Shown: positions 1 to 8,724, numbered from the stretch's first letter. The stretch: 20,856 nucleotides of DNA from Leucogyrophana mollusca (GCA_021014945.1 MU266704.1:1-20856); one strand, 5' to 3'. Notes: generated from the letters alone by a model not told the origin. Program-made: numbers and translations.

Positions 1-50
1 CCCCCCCCTGGTAGCTGGCCCAGGAGCATGAGAAAGGGGCAGGTTGGATA

Positions 51-314
51 CAAGACAAAGTATCACCACCATGCAGTAATTTGCAACAATTAGTATCACT
101 ATCCTACAGCAACATACAACAATTAGTATTACTATCCCACAGCAAAGTACAACAACTAGTATCACTACCTATAGCATTGTGCAATCCCTAGTAGCACTAC
201 AGTACAGCAATATACAATAAATAGTAGCACTATCCCACAGCAACATACAAGGATTAGTGGTACTAGAGCACAAAACTTGCAACAAAAAGTATCACTAAAA
301 TACAGTAATTACTG
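51..314. repeat. Degenerate 33-bp minisatellite, about 8 copies
   Basis: Eight consecutive units begin at 51, 84, 117, 150, 182, 215, 248 and 280, a period of 32-33 bp. The unit reads roughly caacaattagtatcactatc followed by ccacagcaacata. Units share the core TAGTATCACTA or TAGTAGCACTA, with substitutions and one-base length changes. There is no coding potential. Copies are too diverged for a recent expansion. Confidence 0.8.
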
Positions 315-839
315 CAATTAATACACTATGGCCCTTGTAATTACTGGCAATCTAACACTGCTGTTTTATGGCATTTACTGCAGTATAGTGTACTAATACA
401 GCTGGTACTATTGTGTCATTGCCAGCTATTTAATGAGGTGGCATCAGCCAGGGCACATAAATGCCACACAATGGGACTATTATAGGCCTTGGGTGGGCAG
501 GTGCTGTGTGTTCAGCCAATGGCACCCTGCCAATGTGCACTATACCAACATGTGTGATGTGCTGACCAACATACATCTTCAATTACAGAATGTTGGACAA
601 TTAATGGATTTTAGTGTTGGTTGTCCCACATCACTCAGTTACATATATATGAGCCAACTAGCATATATCATACTATGAAAAGTAGTGTCGGCCGACTTAT
701 GGTCTCTGTAGGTCTGGTCATGACAAAGGTGTGTGAGCTGGTGTTCAATGATGAATTTTACAACGTGACCAAGGCGCTCCACATGATGAAATGTCCCACA
801 TGTTAAAGTGTATGGAATAGCTAGTACATCCGTTGTACT
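315..839. other. Gene-free stretch between two repeat arrays
   Basis: No recognisable gene. The open frames here are short and have no recognisable domain. Scattered AGCCA and GCCAATG words suggest that the GGCC-type array to the right fades out here rather than ending sharply. Confidence 0.4.
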
Positions 840-1925
840 GACAGTGTATTGTTGGAATGGTGTACTGGCGGGCCCATTGCACATGGGGGCTGATGTGAGC
901 TGGCCAGCGCATAGATTACACTATCAAAATGCTATCGGCCAGGCCATGTACTACATAGTCTTCAGACCTCTGGCTGAGCCTGCCTTACTTGTGCTGGCTG
1001 ATCCCTCCATTATGATTGTAGTACATTGGCCGAGATGCCACCCATGATCAGAAGCCACACAATGGCCCAGCTATAGAGTGCTGTTGGCTGGCTGAGGTAA
1101 CTTGGCGCATGTTGGCCAAGAAAACTATCAATGCATGCTAACACATGGCTAGCATATCTGCCATTTACGCGTGCCACATGTTGGCCAAGAGTGAATTTCA
1201 GAAATCCTCAAGTGCTTCCTGAGCCGTATCGCGGGGGCTGCTATTTCAAACACAGCTCAAGATCTGGCTGAGGCCATTTGTAGTGCCCTGGCCAGTACTG
1301 TGCAAGCCTGAGTGACAATTGGGACTCCAGCCTAACTGGCCAGGATGTCTGAAATCTTAATCCAGCTGGAACATTTTGCTCTCACAGGTGGTGAACTGCC
1401 CATGTGTGAGCATGTATTGATGATCTCCCTGGCAGATATGTGCTAAGCATCTTGGCCAGCCAATAACACTCTATGTCCTGGCCATCACATAGGTGTCACC
1501 CATTGATGCCACCTTGGCCGACCCACTACTCATATTTACATGAAGCAGTTGGCCAATACAAGCAGCTCTTATCTGGTACACTCAGCCGGGACATGCAATG
1601 CCATGCAACTGTACCACTGGTTGGCACACTTGTCCCTGGCCAGGACATACCCTACATTACATCCTAGAGGTTGGCCAGCATGTAGGACATGACATAGGCC
1701 AGTGCCACCACATTGCTATGTTGTCCAGATGGCCAGTGCATGGTCCTCGATATACTTTACCTTCTGAGCCCCCTCATCCTGAGCAAGGCTGGCCGACACA
1801 ATCCACTATCGGCTGGCTGATACACCATAGCTGTCTAGTAGGTTTCTTATTCCCTCAGCCAGCACATACAGTAGGGCCCCGGCTGATGCATGTGATGCGG
1901 TGTCAGCCGGTGATTGAATGAGTCG
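840..1925. repeat. Highly diverged GGCC/TGGCCA array, about 35-bp period
   Basis: About 20 GGCC tetramers fall in roughly 1 kb, against about 4 expected at equal base composition. Most sit in TGGCCA, TTGGCCAA, CTGGCCAG or the related GGCTGGC. Neighbouring motif positions often differ by 34-36 bp: 901/936/971, 1113/1147/1182, 1515/1550, 1637/1672, 1697/1730. Sequence between motifs is not conserved. Short ORFs across it are chance products. I read it as an old minisatellite whose palindromic core survived better than the rest. Its extent is approximate. Confidence 0.55.
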
Positions 1926-2254
1926 CAATATGCAAGCATTTGTACATCTCGGTGCTACACTGTTTGCATTATGTGCTGACTGAAAGGTGTGAACCGATCT
2001 CTGTTGTATGTTCCATTGGAGTCTGGGGTGTTGATTTTGTGTTGTTTTCTAGCAGAGATCCACATCAAGATTGACACTGGTTGACCCCTAGTGAACACAC
2101 TCGCTTGTACACCCCTCGCCCGCTGTGAGTAGGTGTGTGTGTGTTTGTGTTGGTTTCTGGGTTTGGCCTCTAGGCCTGCCAGTAAGTGCATCACTGGTAA
2201 GAAGTCTTCGCAAACACCTGGGGCTCTCCAAGTTCTTCTGACTCACAAGCACGC
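1926..2254. other. Unassigned non-coding stretch with short GT run
   Basis: No gene recognised. It contains a short GT-rich run near 2133-2155. One frame stays open from about 2174 through the following 61-bp repeat to about 2280, ending in TAA, but it has no start, no domain and too little length to call a gene. Confidence 0.35.
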
Positions 2255-2315
2255 TGACCTACACAAAAAGTGTTTCATGTAAGGCCAGGGTACTATTACT
2301 CCAATAAATAGGAGA
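2255..2315 (+). repeat. 61-bp direct repeat, left copy
   Basis: This begins TGACCTACAC and ends AATAAATAGGAGA. It matches 4148-4208 over 61 bp with about four mismatches; homology stops abruptly at both ends. The two copies bracket the CxxC-ORF cassette, with a copy-to-copy distance of 1893 bp. It is not a complete LTR, because it has no TG...CA ends and no polypurine tract next to either copy. It could be the surviving part of a longer terminal repeat, or a terminal direct repeat of an unknown element. Confidence 0.75.
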
Positions 2316-2908
2316 ATTTGTCAGCAGAAGAGTATATCGAATGGCGCCGCAAAGCCAACAGTAATTGGCTCAGACTAGTAAGCAGCTGGATTAATCACAT
2401 TGAAGAAAAGCATACCTACCGGACTAAGGAGGGTAAGTATTACACCTTCGAACCCGGAAAGATAAGACCAACATTCAGAAATCCAGAAGTCTGGAAACCA
2501 GATCCCAGACCTAGTTGGGTATGCACAACTTGTGAAATCACTGAACACTGGATCCAAAATGCTGAGGCCCCATTTAGCCAAACTAGACAAAGAAGAAACC
2601 AATCTCCAGATCAAGGAACCCAATAAGAGTCAGTAAAACCCCTTGACGCAAAAGCCATGGATAACAATCGCACCAATCACTATTCAGTCGCCCATCATCA
2701 TACAGCTATCAGAGAAGCGACAATGTTACATATCTTCATTCAGCATGCCAAACAATACCATGGTCACGCACAGGAATGCCTAGTAAATGTGCTATGGCTC
2801 TGGGACCATGGGTTAGAACATTTTGTTCATCTTAATTGTCCATATTGTTACTTCATCTATCAATGGTTGGTTCGCTTTGATAACCAGTCCATACAACTTC
2901 CAGAATGA
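2312..2908 (+). pseudogene. Unrecognised protein fragment with two CxxC motifs, one internal TAA
   Basis: A single frame stays open for nearly 600 nt except for a TAA at 2624-2626, which is plausibly CAA mutated by C-to-T. The first half (about 100 residues) is basic and Trp-rich and has CTTC, with cysteine codons at 2522 and 2531, followed by a Trp. The second half begins with a real ATG at 2657, is His/Gln/Tyr-rich, and has CPYC with codons at 2837 and 2846, followed by aromatic residues and a Trp. I recognise no family. The repeated pattern of aromatic residue, C-x2-C and then W or F is shared with the two downstream fragments, so this may be part of one tandem-domain zinc-binding protein. 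No ATG starts the first half. Function unknown. Confidence 0.45.
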
Positions 2909-3013
2909 TGTTAAACTTCAGGAGTATATAAGATCATATGGCAAATTACGCTACATTCCTATTTACCACCAATCAATTATTGCACGGTCCTGAGAAAGGA
3001 AGCCAGCTTAATT

Positions 3014-3363
3014 GAAGAATCCAAATTGCAGACATCTATCCAATACTAGAGCTAGCCTGTGATCACCTGAATATAGTCGAACTAATTCAGGAAGGAATTA
3101 TGGAAGCCTTTAAGATTCATAGCCAAACCCTTCATCCAGAAAAGCTATTAGACCAGTATTTCACATATGACAGAATCCCGATCATCATTTCCCCAAGCAT
3201 CAAAGTTTATTGGAACTGTTTCCAGTGCCAATACTTGTACCAGTATTATTGGCTCTTTGAGAAAGAGAAGAGTCAAGCTCTTAAGTTCATTGTCTCTCAA
3301 AAACAAGTCACAAATACGCTCAGAGACCCAGTTACTCCACCAGCTCACTCAAGATCTGCATAA
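3014..3363 (+). pseudogene. Unrecognised fragment with CFQC motif, third CxxC unit
   Basis: This frame is open from about 3014; the first ATG is at 3100 (about 87 residues). The middle contains a Trp, Asn, then C-F-Q-C (cysteine codons at 3217 and 3226), followed by a run of Tyr/Trp/Phe and a Lys/Glu-rich stretch. Upstream of the ATG the frame reads like ordinary helical protein, so the ATG is probably internal. It lies in a different frame from the preceding fragment, so an indel or a lost intron must separate them. The CxxC context resembles the neighbours at 2312-2908 and 3509-3912. No known family is recognised. Confidence 0.4.
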
Positions 3364-3508
3364 GGATTTAGCCTCTGCAGAATAGTTGCTCTTATCGACC
3401 AACACCATATATTTCCTATTTTCCTTTATCACCCCCCCATTCGCTGCAGCACACGATAAGCACAGACACTAAAAAGAACCACTAGTTCAGTACCATCAGA
3501 CTCACAGC

Positions 3509-3912
3509 ATGAATCTCCAGTCACCTCCTAAGCTTCATAGTCAATCTCATTATCTAAACAAGGCCACAGAAATCATTCATGGATTAAGGCCAAATCCTAA
3601 GCCAGAACCAGGTGTAGGACCCACTGAATACTTACAATTGGGCCACATCTATTCAAGAGAGGAGCATCTAAAGGGGAGCGATTATTCATTTGGAGCATGC
3701 TTGATAGCCTGACAAGATCACTCAATAAACACGCAATATGTATGCATCCTGACAGTGACCCACAATATCAAGTAGATATTTGTGAGTACTCAGGAGAAAG
3801 ACGATATGGACACACACTCCTTCGTTGGAGATGTTCCAGTTGTATTACAGTATTTGAATGGGCAAAGCAGCTCAATAAGCATCTCGATGACGTCAAGCAA
3901 GAAATACATTAG
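3509..3912 (+). pseudogene. Two overlapping ORFs, fourth CxxC unit, possible -1 shift
   Basis: The first ORF (ATG 3509, 67 codons) ends at 3712; the second (ATG 3697, 71 codons) overlaps it by 16 nt in the -1 frame. The second frame is open upstream into the first, and at 3670-3676 the zero-frame codons read CTA AAG GGG, giving the slippery form A AAG GGG. A -1 shift there would make one protein of about 135 residues. The second part ends with CSSC (codons 3832 and 3841), then aromatic residues and two His, like a loose C2H2 arrangement. Because neighbouring fragments are clearly decayed, a simple one-base deletion is the more likely cause. Family unknown. Confidence 0.4.
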
Positions 3913-4073
3913 CAAGTATCGCCCTGCCATTTAATGAGGAAACTCAAGTCAAGAGCAAGATTCTGATTAACCTCGATTGTTATCCTTTTCCACAGGAGGT
4001 AATTGATGAGGACAAGATGACCCAAGATAACAAGGAATTGTTCTCAGAAGACGAAGTTATGTTGCCATCCTAA
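3891..4073 (+). pseudogene. Acidic C-terminal fragment, 60 codons
   Basis: A third frame is open immediately after the previous CxxC unit. It is acidic near its end (Glu/Asp-rich) and stops at TAA 4071-4073. There is no ATG at its beginning and no recognised domain. Its position suggests the frameshifted tail of the same gene as the upstream fragments. The 74 bp that follow, up to the right 61-bp repeat, hold nothing recognisable. Confidence 0.25.
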
Positions 4074-4147
4074 GCAAGATTGAAGACAATCCAACTTAGG
4101 GATGGTAGAGTGACCAAGGACGGTTGAATTTTCTTGTTCCCCGCGGA

Positions 4148-4208
4148 TGACCTACACGAAAAGTGTTTCATGTAAGGTCAGGGTACTATTGATCCAATAA
4201 ATAGGAGA
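4148..4208 (+). repeat. 61-bp direct repeat, right copy
   Basis: Partner of 2255-2315. In this copy the first 33 bp are almost self-complementary: TGACCTACAC faces TGTAAGGTCA with one bulged A. The left copy has lost part of this symmetry by substitutions. Confidence 0.75.
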
Positions 4209-4330
4209 GGTATCCCATCTTGTACAGCACCTCAAAAAGTATAGAAACCCTGAGTTTCATAATATTCTATCCGCTAATTACTGAGATATGAGCTATCATA
4301 TGTGGCTCACTCAGTCTCCTTTGATTCCAC

Positions 4331-4360
4331 TATATTCTATTATATTCTATTCTATTCTAG
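4331..4360. repeat. TATTC pentanucleotide microsatellite
   Basis: Imperfect short array of TATTC/ATTCT units (tatattctattatattctattctattctag). Confidence 0.65.
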
Positions 4361-4670
4361 TCATGTCATTGTAATACACGACATCATCATGACATCATAA
4401 TCAGTATATGGCTAATATCTCTGCAACAACGAGATAGTTTGCGGAGATATTCTCAGGAAACATGCTTTGGTGAATGATCAAAATTCATGAGCATTTCGTT
4501 TGAGAATCTTACTATAGTTTTCCTTTGCCAATGCCCATGGAAAGTCAAAGGAACCTTACGGAACTTTCCAGTGCCCTCCAAGACATTCCTAATTTGTTGT
4601 CCTTAGGCCCAGAATTCCATAGAAGGTAATGACTCATGGTATGTTTCTATTAATAGTGTATCTTTACTGA

Positions 4671-4769
4671 GCTGGAACAAACTTGAATGTTCCGGCAAAT
4701 TCCATTATATTCATTGTATCTACTTGTATTGAAATTCTAGTTGGCTGGAACAAGTATGAATGTTCCAGC
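4671..4769. promoter_or_regulatory. Two tandem dyad elements, GCTGGAACA-N8-TGTTCCAGC
   Basis: The dyad at 4744-4769 has perfect 9-bp arms and an 8-nt spacer. The one at 4671-4696 is the same except for one mismatch in the right arm (TGTTCCGGC). They lie 73 bp apart. Both spacers end in TGAA. A TATATAA box follows 50 bp after the second. The form is that of a binding site for a dimeric regulator or of paired hairpins; the regulator is unknown. Confidence 0.5.
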
Positions 4770-4818
4770 ATGTTCTTTTGTATTAGTAAGGTGTGGGAAA
4801 ACCCCTATCTCAAAAAGG

Positions 4819-4825
4819 TATATAA
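4819..4825 (+). promoter_or_regulatory. Candidate TATA box
   Basis: TATATAA lies 50 bp downstream of the second dyad and upstream of a non-coding stretch. It is plausible as the promoter of a degraded LTR. No downstream gene on this strand is evident before 5979. Confidence 0.35.
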
Positions 4826-5081
4826 GGAGCCCAGTTTCCAGGGGAAGCATCATCTGTGAATATCTGAGATAATCTGGATCACCCAGAATAACTGCTTCCC
4901 AGGTCACCCCCAGGGCAACCCCCTTTTGTATATCTATCTGAGACATCCCAAGCCTCCCACCAGTATGTATTACTGAATCAAGGGAGCCCAGTCTCCAAGT
5001 TATCATCCACAAATACGTGTGAGTGTGATCATAAGTAAAGTTTAGCAGCATCAGTAAGTCCCTGAGCTTTCTTCTATTCTC

Positions 5082-5285
5082 GTCATCGTTCCAGGTGAAG
5101 TCGAGACTCTTTTGCTCAATGCGCCAGTTGCTGTTGAGACTTTGTAAGTCATCATCCCAAGTAACGTTAAGACCCCCGTGTGGTCAACGTTAAGCTCAAC
5201 AATCGGATCCCCCTTGTCATTGTTCCAGGCAACGTCCAGACACCTTTCGTCATCGTTATCTACAGTGATAAATCTGTGGGAGGAT
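5082..5285 (+). repeat. Tandem repeat, three units of about 67 bp
   Basis: The block GTCATCGTTCCAGG...AACGT...GAGAC recurs starting near 5082, 5148 and 5216, with a partial fourth start (CGTCATCGTTATC) near 5248. Spacing is 66-68 bp. Non-coding. Confidence 0.6.
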
Positions 5286-5913
5286 CATATGAAATCATAT
5301 GGATTTCATGATTGAGGTATTTCTGTGAGAACCAGACACAGCTTCAGTTCACAAACAATCTATCTTCTGATAGGACATATATTCCTGTAGAACTTGTGTA
5401 TGCTTAAATAGCCCAAGTAGGCTGCGGCAAGCACGGTAGTAATGTTTGACTGAGAGTCCTCAGGCTAGTAGAGTCAAATTGTTGACTACTAGACGTTCTT
5501 GAGCCTAGTGTTCTTATCCTAACCCTAGTGTTTCTGCTGAACATCGTGAGCTTTAGCATACTCACCCACATATCTCGTACCCATAATCTCAATCGGAGAT
5601 TATACTATCCGCTCAAACTCTAGTGAAAGTGCAACCCACTTCTAGAGCTCCTCTTGCATTGTGCTAGAAGTCAACCAATTGACTTCATCTTGTTCACTGT
5701 ATTCAATTGTATCACCAAGAAGGTACCCCCTAGCAGTTGTAAGCCACTTTATCCTAGCAGATTGGTCAACTCATACTATTCTGAGTCCACCACGAACAAC
5801 CACGTTATTAGCCGTTGGCATTTGTCTGAACCGCTAACCGTGGAGGATAGTGTTTGGTATTATTGTCTGAAAACATATTAAACACCATCCTAAGAAGACA
5901 ATGACAGTGAAGC
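5286..5913. other. Gene-free stretch left of element A
   Basis: No gene recognised. Contains a perfect hairpin at 5583-5603 (ATAATCTC, loop AATCG, GAGATTAT) and a weaker one near 5467-5497 (TAGTAG-type arms). A CATATG-rich quasi-palindrome lies near 5287-5315. This is the DNA into which element A appears to have inserted. Confidence 0.35.
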
Positions 5914-6784
5914 TGTAACGTTTTCGTTATACTTGATCACTCGAACCACTAACACGACCACTTGGTAGTATTTGATGGTGTCATATCCCGTGCATCCACG
6001 CGCCCGCATATACCATTCCGAGTTCTTTCCGGACGTTCCCGCATCACTCCGCCCTCTCCGTCTAACAGTTGTTGGACTTAACGATTTCTAGGCTCATCTT
6101 TCCGCCTCCGGTCCTCCGGACTCTCTGCCGGTCCCTCGGACCGAACACCGCCTCGTTGTTAGTCTCCATATTAACTTTATTATTTATCCTCCGTCCGTCA
6201 TACTAATCCTGTGTACATCGCCCCCTCCGTTTTCCGGACCCACTCCGTTCTCCGGAACTATTCCCCTTTGATCTTACTTATTGTTTCTTGCACTGGTTTC
6301 CAGTTACTGTACTCCGTAGCACAGCCCGACTCCGTACTATAAATATTGCTCCGATGTATCTATGTAGTTCAGTTCGAATATCAACTTAATCACCTCCTTT
6401 GCATTCCGCCTCTGATCTCCTCTCTGAAGATCTTCTCTAAGTCTTTCCTTAAGACTTCCTCAGTTCTCCCTCATCTTTTGTATCACTCCGACTCCTTCCG
6501 ACTCATCTCCGAAATACCGGAACTGAACTCGAGCAAAGGCGCAGCACATAAGCTGAAGCCGACGTTCCATTCTGACTCCGGACTCAGTTCGTTCACTCAT
6601 AACTATATATCTGCACTTACTCCTTAGTCCGGAGTTCCCTGGAAAGCACCGGAGGAACCGGATTTGACAGATGGTAAGTAAATGAGTAAGTACAATGATT
6701 GTAAATAGAGTTTGGTGTATGTATTTATAGTAGTTAGAGTTGAATATATGAGCTGTCACCCTAAAAGGGTAACAGCCCCTTACA
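5914..6784 (-). repeat. 3' LTR of element A, split by a nested solo LTR
   Basis: On the minus strand the LTR begins TGTAAGGGGCTGTTACCC at 6784, directly after a purine-rich tract, as expected for the U3 edge. A TATAAATA box (minus) lies at 6729-6722, 55 nt inside. A near-perfect 11-bp hairpin sits at 6752-6776. The LTR is interrupted by 5979-6669. The proposed far end is CGTTACA at 5914, giving 5-bp TGTAA/TTACA termini and about 180 bp of LTR without the insert. The right end is well supported; the left end is inferred, because no second LTR or target duplication is available for comparison. Confidence 0.5.
5979..6669 (+). mobile_element. Solo LTR (691 bp) with TSD GATGG
   Basis: It starts TGTCATATCCC and ends GGATTTGACA, with 5-bp inverted termini TGTCA/TGACA. 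It is flanked by perfect 5-bp duplications GATGG at 5974-5978 and 6670-6674. A TATAAATA box lies at 6338-6345, so it is oriented plus. It is pyrimidine-rich with many CTCCGG and TCCGGA words. It is homologous along its length to 17944-18698, including the blocks GGCGCAGCACATAAGCTGAA and CCTCCGGTCCTCCGGA. No internal region is present, so it formed by LTR-LTR recombination after insertion into element A's LTR. The parent family is not known. Confidence 0.93.
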
Positions 6785-6997
6785 CTCCCCCCACTAGAGT
6801 CCCTTGGGACTCTGATAATTTTTGCAGCGCGCGTCGAGACGCACGGGTGGTGGTACAGTAGGGTACTAAGCAGAAATAGTACAAGTGGCAAGTACCGTGG
6901 AGGTACTTGCATATTTTAAGTAAAGAGAAAATGAGAATGATGAGGGAAAGGAAAATGAAACAGACGCTACCCTAGGGTAGCGTGAATGATGGAACGC
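6785..6997 (-). other. Polypurine tract and 3' untranslated region of element A
   Basis: On the minus strand a GTGGGGGGAG-type tract (6785-6799 on plus reads CTCCCCCCACTAGAG) abuts the LTR start TGTAAGG. This is the normal plus-strand priming site. Upstream, between the ORF stop at 6998 and the tract, are three strong hairpins: 6796-6813 (AGAGTCCC/GGGACTCT), 6888-6910 (GCAAGTACC/GGTACTTGC) and a perfect 20-nt palindrome at 6964-6983. Confidence 0.7.
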
Positions 6998-8515
6998 TCA
7001 CGAGGGTGGGGCCTCGTTAGTGGGGACATTGGGATGACCGGTTGGGTCATCAAGGACATGGGCGGCATCAACACTTATGTTGACGGGTACATCTCCCTCT
7101 CCGTAATCGAGAGAGACTGCCCCCTCGCCAGGAGGGGGAGAGTCGCGGGGATGGCCAATGATGAGCTGCCGCTCGTTGTTGGGGACGACCGTGGCCATTT
7201 CATGGTCCACATCGACCAACGGGTTGGTGGCGGCGAACCCCCCGGCGACAAGTCCAGATGTCGCACTGGCCGTGACTAAATTGTGCACGGTGGGGGGATC
7301 AGCCAGCAGGCTCATCTGCTCGTCGTCGAACGACGAGAATAATCTTGAAGCGGGAGCAGCATTGGGGAGCTCAGTCCCTTGCTCACGCGCGATTGCCTCG
7401 AGTTCGGCGTTGCCCTTGCCTCTCCTTGCCACGGTCTTGCGTGGCGGGTTGGGAACGGAGCTGCTCGCCCCGTTGTCTTCGTAGACCGCTTGGGTCTGCT
7501 CGTCTCGCGATACTCGTATCGCGCGTCTCATGTCGCACTCCTCCTCGGAGTTGGATTCGTCGGTGACGTATCTGAAGAGGGCCGGGTTGACCTCCTGGTT
7601 CAACCGTTTGCGGGCCCGCTTGGACAGCTTTTCTGGTGGGGACGAGTCCCTCCAGATGTCCTTCCCTTTCCCCTTCTCGGGGATCGGGGCTGCAGGTCCC
7701 TTCCCCTTTTCAGAGGTCGGGACCGCAGCGGGCTTGCTCGCGGTATTGGGCAACGAAGACGTTGCCGGGGTTTTAGTTGACGATGCGGACATTGTCGTTG
7801 GCTTTGTGTGCGACGCTAGCGTTGCCTGGCCCGCTGAGGGCAGTTCGTAAGTCTTACCCTTGTTGAGCAAGGGTGGTTTGGACGTCGGGGGGACAAAGCT
7901 CGAAGCTTTGCCCCTCGTTGTCGGTTTCGAGGAGCCGCCGCTCCCCCGCCCCCCTTGAGCAACCGGCGGGATGCTCACCGATGCCAGTTGCGCCTGCACA
8001 ACTGCAAGTTCCTCCTTGAGGGTTGCAATCTCAGAGTCCTGATCACGCAACTCCTGCAAGTACTCGTCACGCATGGCGAGTGCCTCCTCCATACCGCGAC
8101 GAAAATGTCGCATGTCATCCTCCAAGAGGGCAACATCGCAACCGGGCAGCATACCGCAATTTGCACGATCAGCGTAGAAGCTGTCGCGCGCCTCGATGGC
8201 AGCCGCAAAGCTGCCCGACGTACTGTCCACCTCACTGAGGTGCTCGATGTACACGGAGCAGTGGGGGCAGCCGGTAGCATGAGCTACCGTCTGCAGGAAA
8301 GGTTTGAATACCCACCCGTGGGGTGGGCGTTTTGATGAGCGACTATCGTCGTCGCTCGGACGCTGCGACCTCTTCAACGTTGCCGTCGTCGAGGGCGCGG
8401 ATGGCGGTTCTGTGGACTCATGGTCCATTGGCTCATCGCGCGACTCCCCTAGGGGCGACGCACGGCGAGCGTTCTGGCGGCTGCCCGAGGGCTGCTTGGT
8501 GTGCTTGTTGCTCAT
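6998..8515 (-). CDS. Intact 505-aa accessory ORF of element A, function unknown
   Basis: A complete ORF lies between pol and the polypurine tract, in the same orientation as pol, with ATG at 8515 in good context (A at -3). It has no internal stop although pol has several. The N-terminus is basic and Ser/Arg-rich. Around residues 95-125 there is a GCPHC (CxxC) motif in a globular-looking stretch with a further conserved-looking Cys. Roughly residues 130-180 look like a coiled coil (acidic, with heptad-like Leu/Glu/Arg/Gln). A long Pro/Ser/Thr/Lys-rich linker follows with GKGKG repeats, then a basic cluster KLSKRARKRLNQ (nuclear-signal-like), then an acidic EEEC patch and a disordered acidic tail. 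I see no capsid, zinc knuckle, membrane segment or signal peptide, so neither a standard gag nor an env. It shares the hairpin-rich composition of pol, suggesting it is a long-term part of the element. Role unknown; RNA or DNA binding, or assembly, is a guess. Confidence 0.7.
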   Translation of the reverse strand: MSNKHTKQPSGSRQNARRASPLGESRDEPMDHESTEPPSAPSTTATLKRSQRPSDDDSRSSKRPPHGWVFKPFLQTVAHATGCPHCSVYIEHLSEVDSTSGSFAAAIEARDSFYADRANCGMLPGCDVALLEDDMRHFRRGMEEALAMRDEYLQELRDQDSEIATLKEELAVVQAQLASVSIPPVAQGGRGSGGSSKPTTRGKASSFVPPTSKPPLLNKGKTYELPSAGQATLASHTKPTTMSASSTKTPATSSLPNTASKPAAVPTSEKGKGPAAPIPEKGKGKDIWRDSSPPEKLSKRARKRLNQEVNPALFRYVTDESNSEEECDMRRAIRVSRDEQTQAVYEDNGASSSVPNPPRKTVARRGKGNAELEAIAREQGTELPNAAPASRLFSSFDDEQMSLLADPPTVHNLVTASATSGLVAGGFAATNPLVDVDHEMATVVPNNERQLIIGHPRDSPPPGEGAVSLDYGEGDVPVNISVDAAHVLDDPTGHPNVPTNEAPPS

Positions 8516-8724
8516 TGTCTAGACGATGAGGGTGTAGGGTAAGAAAGCGAGAGGGGTCCCTCTCGCCTTACTAAAATAATTTCGAGCTCTGCACTCGCGT
8601 AAAGCCTAGATTGACTCGACGAGTCAATCATTAATTTCGGTTTAATCTCGGGATCCTAATTTGGATCCCAGCGGCAGGGACTCGGACCGAGGCCCCACGC
8701 GCGCGTCCAGTCCTAAACTGGACT
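8516..8724 (-). promoter_or_regulatory. Hairpin-rich spacer between pol and the 3' ORF
   Basis: This 209-bp non-coding spacer has four perfect hairpins: 8547-8566 (GCGAGAGGG/CCCTCTCGC, 2-nt loop), 8609-8629 (GATTGACTCG/CGAGTCAATC, 1-nt centre), 8650-8669 (GGGATCC/GGATCCC) and 8705-8723 (GTCCAGT/ACTGGAC). No TATA box stands out. How the downstream ORF is expressed (splicing, subgenomic promoter or reinitiation) is not visible. Confidence 0.4.

Larger units (their letters stand above)
4209..5081. other. Gene-free AT-rich stretch with promoter-like elements
   Basis: No ORF of interest. It holds a TATTC-type microsatellite, two tandem dyads, a TATATAA box, and two similar blocks containing GGAGCCCAGTTTCC or GGAGCCCAGTCTCC at about 4826 and 4985. 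A region like CTCAAAAAGTATAGAAACCC at about 4232 partly resembles CTCAAAAAGGTATATAAGGA at about 4809. This is what a degenerate LTR or a non-autonomous element would look like, but I could not define TG...CA ends or a target duplication. Confidence 0.35.

Noticed and set aside
433..1921. Short ORFs in the GGCC array
   Set aside because: Repeat-derived composition rich in Trp, Pro, His and Cys, no shared domain and no intron logic.
2255..4208. The 61-bp repeats as a normal LTR pair
   Set aside because: No TG...CA ends, no polypurine tract or primer site beside them, no target duplication. They may be remnants of something longer.
6460..6912. 150-codon minus ORF
   Set aside because: It crosses the solo LTR, its duplication, element A's LTR edge and the polypurine tract, so it cannot be a real gene.
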